64,000 nt of DNA from Camillea tinctor (Eukaryota > Ascomycota > Sordariomycetes > Xylariales > Xylariaceae): contig MU394073.1 of the NCBI GenBank assembly GCA_022578605.1, positions 527,404-591,403 on the forward strand, read 5' to 3'. Below, piece by piece: positions 1-11,926 of this stretch (positions are counted from its first letter, which is position 1; each line of letters begins with the position of its first letter). A program made the translations under genes and the position numbers. Under the pieces are notes generated by a model, which saw only the letters and a list, made by a program, of their open reading frames with translations, had not been told where the DNA came from and did no database searches.

Positions 1-214
1 TCATTGGGAAATGGTGTACACAGTTGGCCTCTTTTTCTTTACCCACTGGCAGAATACATAGTATAGGCTAGCTACAAGCTTCGACCGCGCAGGTTAATAA
101 GCATGCGAGAATAGGTTGCAATCCTCTTAACCTACACTACTGTACACTATCTAGTGTTTCTCGGCGCAGGTGAAAGCTTCCAGGATAAATATGACATGTG
201 GTTATTGGTAGGAT

Positions 215-256
215 GGGGGATGGGATGGAGGGATGGGATTGGGGATGGGATTGGGG
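215..256 (+). repeat. G-rich short tandem repeat, G-quadruplex candidate
   Basis: Seven tracts of three to five G are separated by two- or three-base spacers (GGGATGGA and GGGATTGG type units). The spacing suits intramolecular G-quadruplex formation on the + strand. Any function is inference. Confidence 0.6.
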
Positions 257-1742
257 ATGGATGCATCCAAAGATAGCTAAGTTAATAAGTGGGAGTAAAA
301 AAGTGGAGGAAAGTCTTTTACATGGCTTAGCTGCTTAGGTAATTGCATATACCGTTACTATGCACACAGTTGACAACACTGAACCAACCAGTTTACATCC
401 CATAGGCACCTAGCGTACAGACCTCAACCTTACCTTGGAATGGTTATGACATGAGATACAATAGGTCTACTATGTTAGGCAGTAGTGTACAATACTATGT
501 ACGGCTATGTATGTATGTAGGTTAGCATGATGTAATACTTATGTACCTGTAGAGTATCTAAAAGTTTTCATGATCCTAATAGGTTATTTAGTTTTCATTA
601 CAGCGGACCATCATAGCAGGTTGTCATCGATCTACGGTCTAGTGGCATATCGATATTTGTATACTATGTAGCGACCTAGCAGCTAGGCTGCTAGGGTCTA
701 CTGTTTGGGTGCCTAGGTATATCCTTATAACACAGTAATCCCCCGACCGAGTGACCCAAGTTTCCCTTGTGTACAGTACAGGTACCTAGGTACATATAGA
801 TGTATACCTTGGTAGTTTCTAACAGGACAGGCATGGCATGACCTATGCTGCAGCAAGTATCGGAATTAAACTTCACTTGTCATTTGTTTCTGGCTTTTGT
901 TCCACCACACTCACAACTCCCACTCACACTCACTTAGATTCATTCATACTCACATATTCACACACACACACTCTCTCTCTCCCCTCTCCCTCCTACTCTC
1001 CCTCACACACACATATCATTCCCGCTGACAACCTCAATCACGATCTGTTCATTCTGACACTTGCCTCGCCCTAGATATAAGAAAAAGGAATTAAAACACT
1101 ACCCTAACACCGCATTACGTCCATGTGACCTTTACAAATCTCGATCCTGTCCCGCCCACAATGACGGAAGACACCGAGATGACGTTCTTTCCCATGGGAA
1201 TCTGAGTCCTCGATCGAGTTTCGAGGGTTTTCCCTCTTGAGGATTCCATGCAACTTTTTTTTTTTGGAATGAATTGCTAAAATGCCAATGTCAGGCAACT
1301 TTGCCAGGGTCGTCAAACCTGGGAATTGCCAAGACTCTCGATCCCGGGCTCAAATGTCGATTGCGGGCATCCTTTTCTCTCCCACTGTTTCGCTACCACT
1401 GTGCTCGTTCCCATGCAAAGCTCGACCGTCTTGGCTACTTGTCTGCTTCAATCAAGGCTAGCTAAGCTGGCTGGCTGGCTGGCTGGCTATGACCCGGCTC
1501 CGCGTCAGCCAATCACCACATGCTGTCTCCCTGTGCCTCGAATGTTTTAACGTACCTTAACCACGCAGCAACATCGTGGCCACTAGCCATACGCGGTGAC
1601 TACCGAAGCAAAAGAGGGCAAGCAAAGAAGAGAGAGAGAGAGAGAGTGTGTGTGTGTGTGTGGGTATGTGTGAGTGAGAAGATGAAGAAGAAGAAAGAGC
1701 AGTTGACGAATAATAGGTATATCCCGCCGAGAATTAACAGGA

Positions 1743-1745
<3 letters not shown>

Positions 1746-1775
<30 letters not shown>
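1746..1775. repeat. ATCT tetranucleotide microsatellite
   Basis: Perfect tandem ATCT units, about seven copies, in a gene-free spacer. Confidence 0.9.
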
Positions 1776-3538
1776 ATGTTTAAATTGTATGTCTGTTCTT
1801 GTCTTGTCTGCTCCGTAGCCGGCCGAGTGGCCTCATCTGTGAGCGGGCAAGCAAGCTGGCAAGCAAGCATACATACACATAACCTACATACATACCTACA
1901 TATGGAGTACATACATACATATATACATGCATACATGCATATATACATACCTTATATACCTACACTACATAGTGTATGTACATACATGGCTCGCAACTAC
2001 ACCCTACCAGACCTAACCTACATATCTCTACCTAGAACAACAACACCTTGACCCATGAGACAACGGGAGGAGTAACCCGCAAGAGAGAAAGAGAAAAAAA
2101 AAAAGATCCATCACCACCACCACGTGCTCTTATTGGCTGCTTTATTCAACAACCGATCTCGATCTCGCAAACCCTTCTACATGCCTCGAAAGAGAAAGAA
2201 GTCTCTTGTCCCTTATGTTTCCGTTGCATCATACCCATAACCTTCCATCATCTCACCCTACTACTACACTACAGTGGGACCCGCTAGCACTGCACAGAGA
2301 ACGACTCAGTGTGTGTCCCTCCTGTCTTTGTCTAGCGCTGTCCAAGCGTGTCCCAGAGGCTAACGATGCCGGGGTTCGAAGGTACTCTTTCGACTAAAAG
2401 GGCAGACTGCCAGAAGATAGCGTTCACTCTCTACCCACGTCCTAGTTTTATAATCATGCCGCAAACCTGACTCTACCCCATTAAACAATATACCTTATGG
2501 GTCCTATGACCGAACTGGCCAAGATCGCCTGAATATTCGTGTTCCTGAAGAGTCTCGCCCTCCGCCTAACTAAGTACTGCAGGCCGTGACCTCATACTTG
2601 CTAGGTACTTTCATCGGGCTAAGGTACGGCGTGCTACAAGCCCGTAACTTATTATTATTATTATTATTATTTTATCTTTTTTTTTTCCCAATTTTTTTTT
2701 CTTCCTTGTCCAGGGAGTCCTATTTTTCTCTAGGCAGAGCGCTAGTTATTATTATTATTGTTATTTCTCTCGGGAGAGAGAGAAAAGAGAGGGGGTCAAC
2801 CGCAACGTTCGCCCTTCTACCTGTCACACATCGAAAGTCTTTCGATCTCTAATCGGTGCGCCATTCATCGAGATCTTGAAATTATACACGGATCGTATAT
2901 CACCTCAGCCTGCCAGGATCCATAATGCCAAATTTCCAAATTCCCCTTAAACATTGCCATTGACACTTGCAGGGCGTTAGGATTCCCCATTTCCCACGCT
3001 TTCAATGCCACAATATTAACCACCCCCTTCTTCTCGAACAACAGATTTAGCATTTGCAAGGTTGCGAATTCGCTCAGTATATCAACTTCGGGTCCTGCTA
3101 TTCGACACCGCGGTAATTCTAGACCCTACAGCCCCACAAATCCCTCCGAAACAAGTCACGACGCGTTCCCCAATTAATACCACCGATCTGCGTAGTTTAG
3201 GGCCATTCTACTCTCGGGTTATTCCTGGCGTCTTGGGTGCAGAAGTGACATCTTGGATGACAACTACTACGCTCTATCCTCTTCGGAAACTGGTTATTAG
3301 ACCAGCTTTTGTGTGGTGAGCAGGGGAAACTCGCAATTGGGTCCTGGCTAGGGACGACGAGACTTGCCGCACCACTCCTCGTACCGTCTGCCCACGACCG
3401 AGCGAACTAGACGGAGGGAATCGATAATCGATGCTGCGCGGCGCGTCGTGACTACGATACGGCCAAGTGCAAAGAGCTCATGCTGAACACATTACCCGAA
3501 CAGCTTCACCACCGTGGAAACGCGGCCAAGTCAGCTAT

Positions 3539-5516
3539 ATGAATTCACTCGAGGCGATTTTCGGCGAGCTGGGCATCTCTCAATACCTCGGGGCCTTTAT
3601 CGACCAGGGTTTCGATTCCTGGGACACCATCTTGGACATCACAGAATCCGATCTGTGAGCTGCACTCGATTGCCGCCTCATTTTCCACCTTAGCTAACAT
3701 GTTTATAGCGATGCACTCGGTGTAAAGCTCGGGCACCGAAGAGTATGGCGGATGACCTCCCCCCATTCATATTGAGACTGTTGTCGTGGCTGACTTCTCT
3801 CGGAAGAAACTGCAGCGTCGCATTGCCAATTACAGAGGCGTAGCTCCCGACGCATCTCTCGTTTCGCCTACCAGAACTAGTATTGAAGACACAAGACTCG
3901 AATCGAATCGAACCGACCCAGCGAGGTCCGAAAGTAAAGATGGATCCACTGTCGCGAAGAGAAAGTACAGGAGACATCCAAAGGTTTGCCACCATAATTG
4001 ATCGTACGGGATGACGCGGTCTGACCTTGTATTAGCCGGATGACAACGCGCCAGAGCGACCACCCTCGGCATACGTTCTGTTCTCTAATAGTGAGTCCCG
4101 CGATCTACTGCCGCGGAATCTTGCTATGATTGCGCCTTGGTCCCGCTTGTTTTAAACACTAGCTAAATAGTCTCCAGAAATGCGGGAGGACCTTAAGGGC
4201 CAGAATCTGACCTTTACCGAAATTGCAAAACTTGTTGGAGAAAACTGGCAAAATCTTACCCGTGCCGAGAAGGAGCCTTTTGAGAGGCAAGCACAAGAGG
4301 CGAAGGAGAAATACAACCGTGACCTGGCCGAATATAAGAAAACCCCCGAGTTCAGGAAATACAACGAGTATTTACACGAATTTCGAAAGCGACAAGCTAT
4401 ACAACTACAAGGTAACACAGCCCATGTCCATGAATCCACCTGGGCCTTACTCTAACCTGTGTAATAGAGAAAGATGCTTCGAAACGCCTTAAGACGGAGT
4501 CTGATAGTACTCGCGGGAGTAGCACGAGCGGTGGTTCCATGGGGCCGAGTGGAACAACAAGTGGCGCCGGTAGCGGCTCCGACAGCCAGCCTGGTAGCGA
4601 ACCTCCGCCGAGTCGACAACAAAGAATGGGATCAGCAGCATCCATGCCCGAGCCACATTTCCCTGGCGTCCACGGCGCAAATCACCTGGAAGAGATGATA
4701 CACTCCCCAAGAACGACATCTATCGACGATGCTAGTAATGGCCGACCACGTGGCCTATCGAGTCCTAGTCCACGTGACCCGACGTATTCAGTCCGTCGAG
4801 CGGGTTGGATGGATAACCAGCGGATAACTGGAGAGTCTCCTAGTATGAGTGGACCTTGGCTGGACCCGAGAGGTGCAACTGGGACAATGGCCCATTCACC
4901 AGAGACTAATCTACCCTGCCTGACCCCCAGCCACAGTCATGGCAGTGGGTCGTCCGGACCTGGATCGAGGTCGTCAGGTTCTACTTCGATATCACGACCT
5001 CCATCTTTGAAAACTGAGCAATCATCATCAGGGAGTATGTCATCGTTGAATTCGACGAACGGCCCGAGAACACCGAGCGACGCATCGCTACCGATCCATG
5101 CTCTGCTATCGTCAAAGCCGGAACCCCTTTCATACGTGTCACCACAAGCTTTGCCATCCCAGATGAATGGACCAATGTCTCAGGTGCCACCACCATTGCT
5201 TCAACCACCGTCTGGACGGCGTCCAAGTGACCAGCCAATGAGCGGCGTTTCCATCCAGGGCAACGGTATAATCCAGCTCCCTCTGTTCTCAGACATCCCA
5301 GTCATTCCGCTAACAGGACTGCTAGGATTTGTGTCTAGTCCACCAGTCCCTCAGTATCCACGCAGAGGTTCAAGCTTAGCCCAAGAGCCCATATACGGCA
5401 ACCCCCTGGCACCAAATATCTCGATGGCCCCAAAGCCGGAAGGTGGTGCTGATAACAGTCTCGACGGCATAAGTGCACTGCTCAGGGCGCGAGAAATCGT
5501 CGATCGTCAGCAATAA
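3539..5516 (+). CDS. SAM-domain plus HMG-box DNA-binding protein
   Basis: Model: 3539-3654, 3709-3742, 3807-3983, 4036-4090, 4178-4411, 4468-5516, giving 554 aa. All introns are GT-AG and 51 to 87 bases long. Residues 1 to about 58 form a SAM-like helical domain (SLEAIFGELGISQYLGAF, then LGVKLGHRRKLQRRIA across two short exons). A basic linker (KRKYRRHPK) leads to an HMG box at about 115-190 (RPPSAYVLFSNKMREDL, ENWQNLTRAEKEPFERQ). The rest is a Ser/Pro/Gly-rich tail with short conserved-looking motifs (LPIHALLSSKP; C-terminal DGISALLRAREIVDR). HMG boxes bend DNA in the minor groove, and SAM domains mediate protein contacts, so a nuclear regulatory role is likely. I cannot assign it to one named fungal HMG protein. 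An in-frame ATG at 3467 would add 24 residues; 3539 was chosen because the SAM fold begins there. Confidence 0.88.
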
Positions 5517-8500
5517 GCTAACCTATACTATATACTTGCGGCATAGTCCTTGTCGTCACTTGCATTTTTATTTTTGCGTTTGCATTATAAAAGGGCCGGC
5601 GGAGCATTTTGTTTTCTTTGTCGCTACACGAAATCTTCTAGGTTTATTATTACTCTTCGGTTTTCGGGCTCTACCACTTTTTGGGGGGGACTACGGCTGG
5701 TCTATGTGCGGCTGCAGAGATGCGGGCACTCCATACTAGAAAAAAAAATACAAATACGATGGATCATGTTTATAGCGCGCGAAGAAATACCCCATTCTCG
5801 GAATATATTGTTGGTCATGGACGGAGGATTTCCAGATTTGAGTTTTCGCGCCCAACTATGGATAGCAACAGGGTCTATAGGAGTTTCCGGAACTACTATT
5901 AGGTGGCGACCCCAGTCGAGATGGGAAATCTGGCGTTTCTGGCGTATTGGGTGGGAGATAGGGACCAATGTCCCTTGGCTTGGGGCTTCTGCCATAATAG
6001 AAGCGCCAGATACCGAGAGCGGAAGAGAAACGGGGTGCAAGAGAGGAATTTAGGCAAGGTACAGAGGCGTATGTTGTCTATGTCATGATAGCGACAACAA
6101 TCTCTAGGGGCAACGGAAGGGAAAATTGTAAAAGGCAAGGTTATCTATGCATCAACTAGGAATGTATGTACCCGATTTCGAGTCCCAATAGAAGTATCAA
6201 ATTCTGCCACCCTCTCGTACGGGAATGAAATAGCTGTCAAGGTATTTGCCAGCGGCTTTCCTGACACTGAGACTTGGCAGCCCTAACAGACCAGGGGGTA
6301 TATGCAATCTCGTCTTGCCGAGATAGATGGCAGTTCGCCACTTTAGCTTGCGATATTCTGCGTAGGCCAATCACCGATCTACTTCTAATGCTACTCAGCG
6401 TCAGGGGTAAGAAGTAGGAATACTAAACGAGTGATAAACACGGATCACGATTGCGGGGATAGCTTCTCAGGAGGCTCAGTTTTTAACTGGTTTGTTGATT
6501 TGGCAACATGAGCGCTCTCCTGAAGAAATATGACCTTAATTCAACGTATTTGCTGGCCATGACCTCGACACCCCTACAACAACAAATGATACGCAAATGC
6601 AAAAGATATGCCGGCATTAGGAATTGGCCAATCGTAGGGAAGTAGTCATGGGTATCAAAAGGCCAATAGGCTGGCACTTGTAGCCTCCTACATAAACGAG
6701 AACAACATGGAAATATCTAACACGTGTGTTTCCTATGTAAGCCGGTGGTTGGTACAAGAAACGTAACTAACCGCGGTTGGTTTATCTACATGTAGAAAGT
6801 AGGGCAGTCATATTGTGCAATTATACCTACGTCATAACCAGAATCCGTGCTATTGGCCTCAGCGCTTTTATCTTAATTGCTACATACTTTGCTGCTGATG
6901 TCTACGATTCCTCCAACTACCCGATTCACTCAGCTGCGTAGGCGGGATAACCCCCCTTCTCCGACTTTAGATCGGGGGGATCGGGGGGGATCGAAGGAGA
7001 TCGAGATATGATGGGGGTTAGGTCCAATCATATCCTAAGGACACGTCCTTTTTTTTTTCTTTCTTTCTTTAAACACGCATTTCCTTTTATTTATTTATTT
7101 GTTCTCTTACTTTACCATTGGAAAGGGCAAAAAACGCTATTTAGTCTATTGAAAAGAGGGAATAAGAATGAACTAAAGCTCGTATTTTGATTTAATTCCC
7201 GTTGTGTTGTGGTGACGCAAGTTTGTTTCGATCGATGAGGCGGGATCTACCCGATGTATATAGCTTTCTACTCACTATATCTATGTACTTCGCCTCTGGA
7301 TGAGATACAAAGGAGCTACAGATCGAGTACTACTATAACCTAATTAATCGTCTAGGAAGGGGGGAAAATAAATAAACTGAAACCTGAAGCACGTGAGCGG
7401 AACAGATATCCGATGTTTTATTTTCTTTCTTTATTTGTATCCAGGTACTGTCCTATATAAGTTACAATATAAGACTGGGTAAACAGGTAGACAGATATGT
7501 ATGTACACAGTAGGTAGATATTCCTTAGCCTATCCCATCAGTCTCCTCTACCCAGATCTGCCGGTCTAGATGGATGGGAAATCCTAGAGGGGAGAAGGAG
7601 AGGGAGAGAAAAGAATGGCTTCGATTCTCAATCTATGAAACACTACGTCAAGAAACAGGAAGAAAGAAAGAAACCACCACACTGTATAACAACAAGCTCT
7701 CGCTCTACATAGCTCTCTTTTACGTTCCACGTCGAATCCCTGCCAAGTATACCTATGTTCATTTTTCCTCATTTATTGATTTGTTATCATCTACCAGAGC
7801 TATGGTAGCTAGCTGGGTAGCTATATCCGTCTACCATCCGCCTACCTCCCCCCGCCTCATCTTATCTTCATCCTAGTCTGATCGCCGTTACTATCATCAT
7901 CAAAGTCGTCGTCGTTACGGTAGTTATCGAGTTTGCTTTCTCCTTCCTTCTTTCCGATCATCACAGCTTGTATCCCGATCCCTCGATCGCAAACTTTGAT
8001 CATCTTCTCCCTCCATCACCACCTATCCGTAGTCTTGTACGCGGTGATGGTAACTTAATATATATTAAAGATATGGAGCTTTCAAATAAAAGGAAAGGGG
8101 GGAAGGAAGAAAGGAAAACGGGGGCGAAAGCGAAAAGGGGATAGGTTCCAAGGAAGGGGTGTGTGTGTGTGAAAAGGGGAGCAAGAGATCGATCGATCGG
8201 CTTATATGTAAGTAAGCAATATCATGTACTATGTTCCTTTATTTCCTCATGGTCACTTGGCCGCCGCCCGGGGGGGGTGTAATATGTATGGAGACCGAGC
8301 GGACGGACAGGGGAACCCCATGGTCATTATTATAGCTTTGAGTCACACCCCCTTCTCCCCCAACTCCTTTTCTTTTCCTTTGTATAGATGGGACGACATT
8401 ATGTCTACAAGGAGTTAAGTACCTAGGTACGGCAGCTAACAAGACATGCATCTCGCCCCTATCTACTGTAATTCAGACAGAAAAAAGTAAAAAGAAAATC

Positions 8501-9204
8501 GAAAAAAAGAAAACACCAATAAACCAAAACCGCAAGGCTGTTTATTGGTTTCTAGCGAGCATATCTTATGTACCCGTCTCAGGCTTCATTAAGTTAGCCT
8601 TATTCATAGTCCTCATGGAAATATACCACTATTTATTATACAGAGCAGTGTGAACCATATTATTGTAACGGCACTCAAGATAAAAGGCATCTCACTTATT
8701 CGTTGACTCTAGAACATACATAGGTTATGTAAGAAAGGACCGAATGGCCAAGAGACTGCCGAAGAAACAAACAACGGGGAGTTACAAACGTAAGCATGTG
8801 CATCTATATCAGCAGGGAATACTAGCAATAGCCTCAAATCGATCAGAACCAACAGACTAGCCAGACCTGATTTCCACATTTTATTCGGTTCGGGTTTTTT
8901 TTTCATATTCTTCATGTTCCCCCCCCTCTTCTCTATTCTCACTATCGAGTCTTCCAAGGAGTTAAGAAACGCCGGGCGATTCATATAGTTAGACAAAGAG
9001 CTAGTCCCATTTGTACTTGCGCGTGTAGATGAGAACAAAGCCAAAAAGAAAGCGCCCCTTTTCTATCTTTGCCGAATGAAAGGGAAAAACGCGTTCATAA
9101 CAAACGTGACTCGAAAAAAATCATCATCAAACACCATCCATCATTCATCGTAGAGCAAACATGTATATTCTCGTATCCCACTTCAGGAAGCTAACCCCAT
9201 TCAA
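5517..9204. other. Gene-free spacer between convergent genes
   Basis: This 3.7 kb lies between the ends of the HMG-box gene (+) and the condensin gene (-). A 167-codon open frame at 5550-6053 overlaps the likely 3' UTR and shows no domain. C6 at 6951-6956 faces G6 and G7 runs at 6974-6989. A TACCTAGGTA palindrome lies at 8420-8429. No RNA gene was recognised. Confidence 0.6.
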
Positions 9205-11926
9205 TCAGCCTTCGGTGACTTCGGCGCTCCAGTCCTTCTTGATATCTAATTCCATCAGCTCGGGCGTGTTCTCGATGACAAGACCCTTCTCGTTGGCCAA
9301 ATGTAGTAGACAGATGAAACAGTAGCTGGTTGAGATATCGTCCATCACCGTCTTGGGATACACGGTCTGCAGGTTGTTCATGACCTCGGTGAACTTGAGG
9401 GTTGGTTCTTCTGGCGGCGGTGGTTTCGCCGTTTCTGCCGCTTCTCCTTCTGTCGGTGGAGTAGGTAGCCTAGAGCGGCCGGTTTCCTGTGATTGCGAAG
9501 TTCAGTAACCAAGAAGAAAAGGGGAGTAAAGACGTTTTGCACTTACACTATCGATATCAGGGAGTGCCAATCCTTTCCAAAGCTCCTCCTTGAGACGACG
9601 GACATCAACCTTCTTAGCCACTCGTGCATATTGCACATACTCAGGCCTTAGTCGGCGTGTTGATGTGACAAGCTGTGTCCCAAAACCACCCGTGGTCATC
9701 CCACCTATCATTCCAGTGATGCCAATATCTTGCGTTGGCGCAATATCGGCACCTGGTGAGAAGTGATCCCGAGCGTCGGCAAACTCCATATCGTCGTCGT
9801 CATCCAGAAGCCCGCCTCCTGGCAGCGGCATCTCGTCGTCGAAGAAGTTGGCATCGTAGTCACCTTTAGGCAACACAGTATCGTCTTCAGTGCTTGGGAT
9901 AGGCTCCTTCTGCGCCCAGAAGGCCTCGTCCATGTCGCCGGCTTGTATGTTATCTTGCTGACCAGTATTGCCGAACGTGCCTATCTTGCTACCGAAGCGG
10001 CTACGGCGACTGTTCATACGAGCCTTGGGCTTAAGGAATAGGCTCAGCAGCTGCTTCGAGTTGAAGTGTTTATCATCAGGGAGCAAATTTCGGGTCTTCG
10101 ACTTCCATTCCTTCTTTGGCATGGAGATAGCGGAGTTGCTTGAGGCTTGGGTGTAAATCGTGTCAGCCAGCTTCGGGTCGAGGGAGGACGCAAAGTCGAT
10201 TTCGAAAGGCTCCTTTTCCTTGCGTTGCCGAGTGCCCGCTTCGGTCTTGTTGGCATCCTTGATCTTTCGTATCCGCCAGTGCTCTGGGCCAGCCCAATTC
10301 TTCTGGAGAGCTTGATCAAAGTAGCCAAGGATATCTTCGTGCATCTTGTCGCTGCTCTTGGCGAGGTTCATAGAAACGACATAGTCTCCGTTCTCATCCT
10401 CCACACCATCCATTCCCTCGCCTGGCATACCATCGTCGAGGCCAACATTATATGGCCGCATCTGAGGCTCCAGCGCAGCTTCCCGAGCCCAAGCCTCACC
10501 ACCCTCACCGAAGGCAACATCGACAGTATCAAGTCCTCCCATGGCCGTCATATCGTCAAAACCCGCTAGGTTATCGTCGTCGATGAACATACCCGATTTG
10601 TTGCCGACTCCACCAGATCCGTCATCGTCATCGTCGTCATTATCAGCTTCCGAGGCACGCAGGAAGGGGATATCCAACGATCCGGATGGATTACCCAAAT
10701 CGAAGTTCTTCAGGGATGGACAGATATCCTGCTCGTCCAGCAGGTTTAGATCAGGGAAGAATCTAGCCCCAAGAGCACCAATATCGATCTCCACATCCTC
10801 CTCCTCTTCCTGGGGCGCCTGGTTCTCGGTGATGGTGGCATCGCGCTCGTCCTCCATTTCCTCATCCTCCTCGGGAATGACGTCTTCTCTTCGCCGGGGC
10901 TTGATACCATCCTTAGAGGCGTCATTGGCGTCGTCACTACTGTCAAAAACAATACGGCCCTGGCCATCAATCATAAGATGATTGAGCAGAAGACCCTTAG
11001 CTCCACCCTCGTCAAAGTCTGCAGACGCCTTCTTGAAAAGGGGGTCTACGGCAAATTCCATTTCAAACTTCTTCAACTGTAAGGAAGCGAATGATGGCGC
11101 TAGCGTTGCCTCGGATGATCGTTGCTGGGGCGGACGGTCAGTCAGGGCCGCTTCTGGCAGCAGCTAAGAATTAAACTTACTCGCTTCTTGGGCCGCTTCC
11201 TGACAACATTGCCGTTCTCGTCGACCTCCTCCTCGCTCTCCTCCCCGTCGTCATCCGCATCCCTTTCCTTCTTCTTGGAGTTGCTATCTGCTAGACCACT
11301 CAGCAGCCTACCGGTCTCGGTGGCCACACTATCGACTCGGCTGGTGTAAATCTTGACACAGCCGTCTAGCGTACAACTGGCTCTCTGGAAGTTGACACCA
11401 TCTCCGTCCTTCAGGAGGGACATGTCATGGAAGTAGTCGATAAGGGCGAAATTCCAGGAATTGTTGGCATTGATCTTATTGTCGGTGGCCATCTTCATCC
11501 ATTCCTCGAAGTTGGCGAGGATAGGCACGCGCTTCATGGGGGTGACGCCGCTGCCGACAACGACGACATCGTCATCGTCGTCGGCGAAATGGCGCGGGGT
11601 CTTCGGATTGGAGCGGGGGGAGGCATTATCACCGTCGGCCAACCTGAGACCAGCTCTCTTCGCAGGTGTATTGGCAGCGGCCTGCAACTCGTTGATCTGC
11701 TTTTCGTGGAGGGCTTTTCGGGAGTGGAGTCGACCTTTTTTCTCTCGGACGTCGTCGTTTAAGGGGATTCTGCGGGCGGTGAGCCGGGTTGCTGGGGGGC
11801 CAAGGTAAATAAGGAGGTGTATCGGACATAGGCTTACTTCAGAGGTGACTTGAAATGCGAAGTAGAGGCAACAGAGTCTTTTCTGCTGCCCACGCTTTTG
11901 CGCGCGACAGGAGCTGCGCGCGGCAT
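9205..11926 (-). CDS. cnd2: Condensin complex subunit 2 (barren/CAP-H kleisin)
   Basis: Minus-strand model: 11926-11838, 11769-11181, 11124-9547, 9486-9205, giving 845 aa. The product is the kleisin that links the SMC2/SMC4 heads and recruits the HEAT subunits of condensin for mitotic chromosome compaction. Family signatures are the N-terminal FKSPLKIPLNDD stretch, the region NNSWNFALIDYFHDMSLLKD before DGVNFQRASCTLDGCVKIY, the hallmark FAVDPLFKKASADFDEGG with GLLLNHL, and a C-terminal winged-helix segment (TVYPKTVMDDISTSYCFICL) with the usual NEKGL. Acidic Asp/Glu-rich linkers separate the conserved blocks. Length fits fungal Brn1/Cnd2. The 3' exon was placed from the GTAAGT donor at 9546 and the acceptor before 9486. 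The gene diverges from the exchanger gene across 1.8 kb. Confidence 0.95.

Larger units (their letters stand above)
1..3466. other. Gene-free 5' flank with microsatellites
   Basis: I see no gene here. Open frames are short and carry no recognisable domain. The tract holds a G-rich repeat (215-256), CA/CT runs near 960-1010, GGCT repeats near 1466-1490, GA/GT runs near 1627-1662, an ATCT array near 1746-1775, ATAC/ATAT-type repeats near 1868-1985 and an ATT array near 2647-2672. The last few hundred bases are presumably the promoter and leader of the SAM/HMG-box gene. Confidence 0.7.

Noticed and set aside
2340..2400. GGTTCGAA as a possible tRNA T-loop
   Set aside because: No matching acceptor, D or anticodon arm could be drawn around it; the similar GGGCTCGAACC near 25990 also failed.
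5550..6053. 167-codon + strand open frame
   Set aside because: Lies in the probable 3' UTR of the SAM/HMG-box gene, Trp/Arg-rich composition, no domain and no start context; judged a chance frame.
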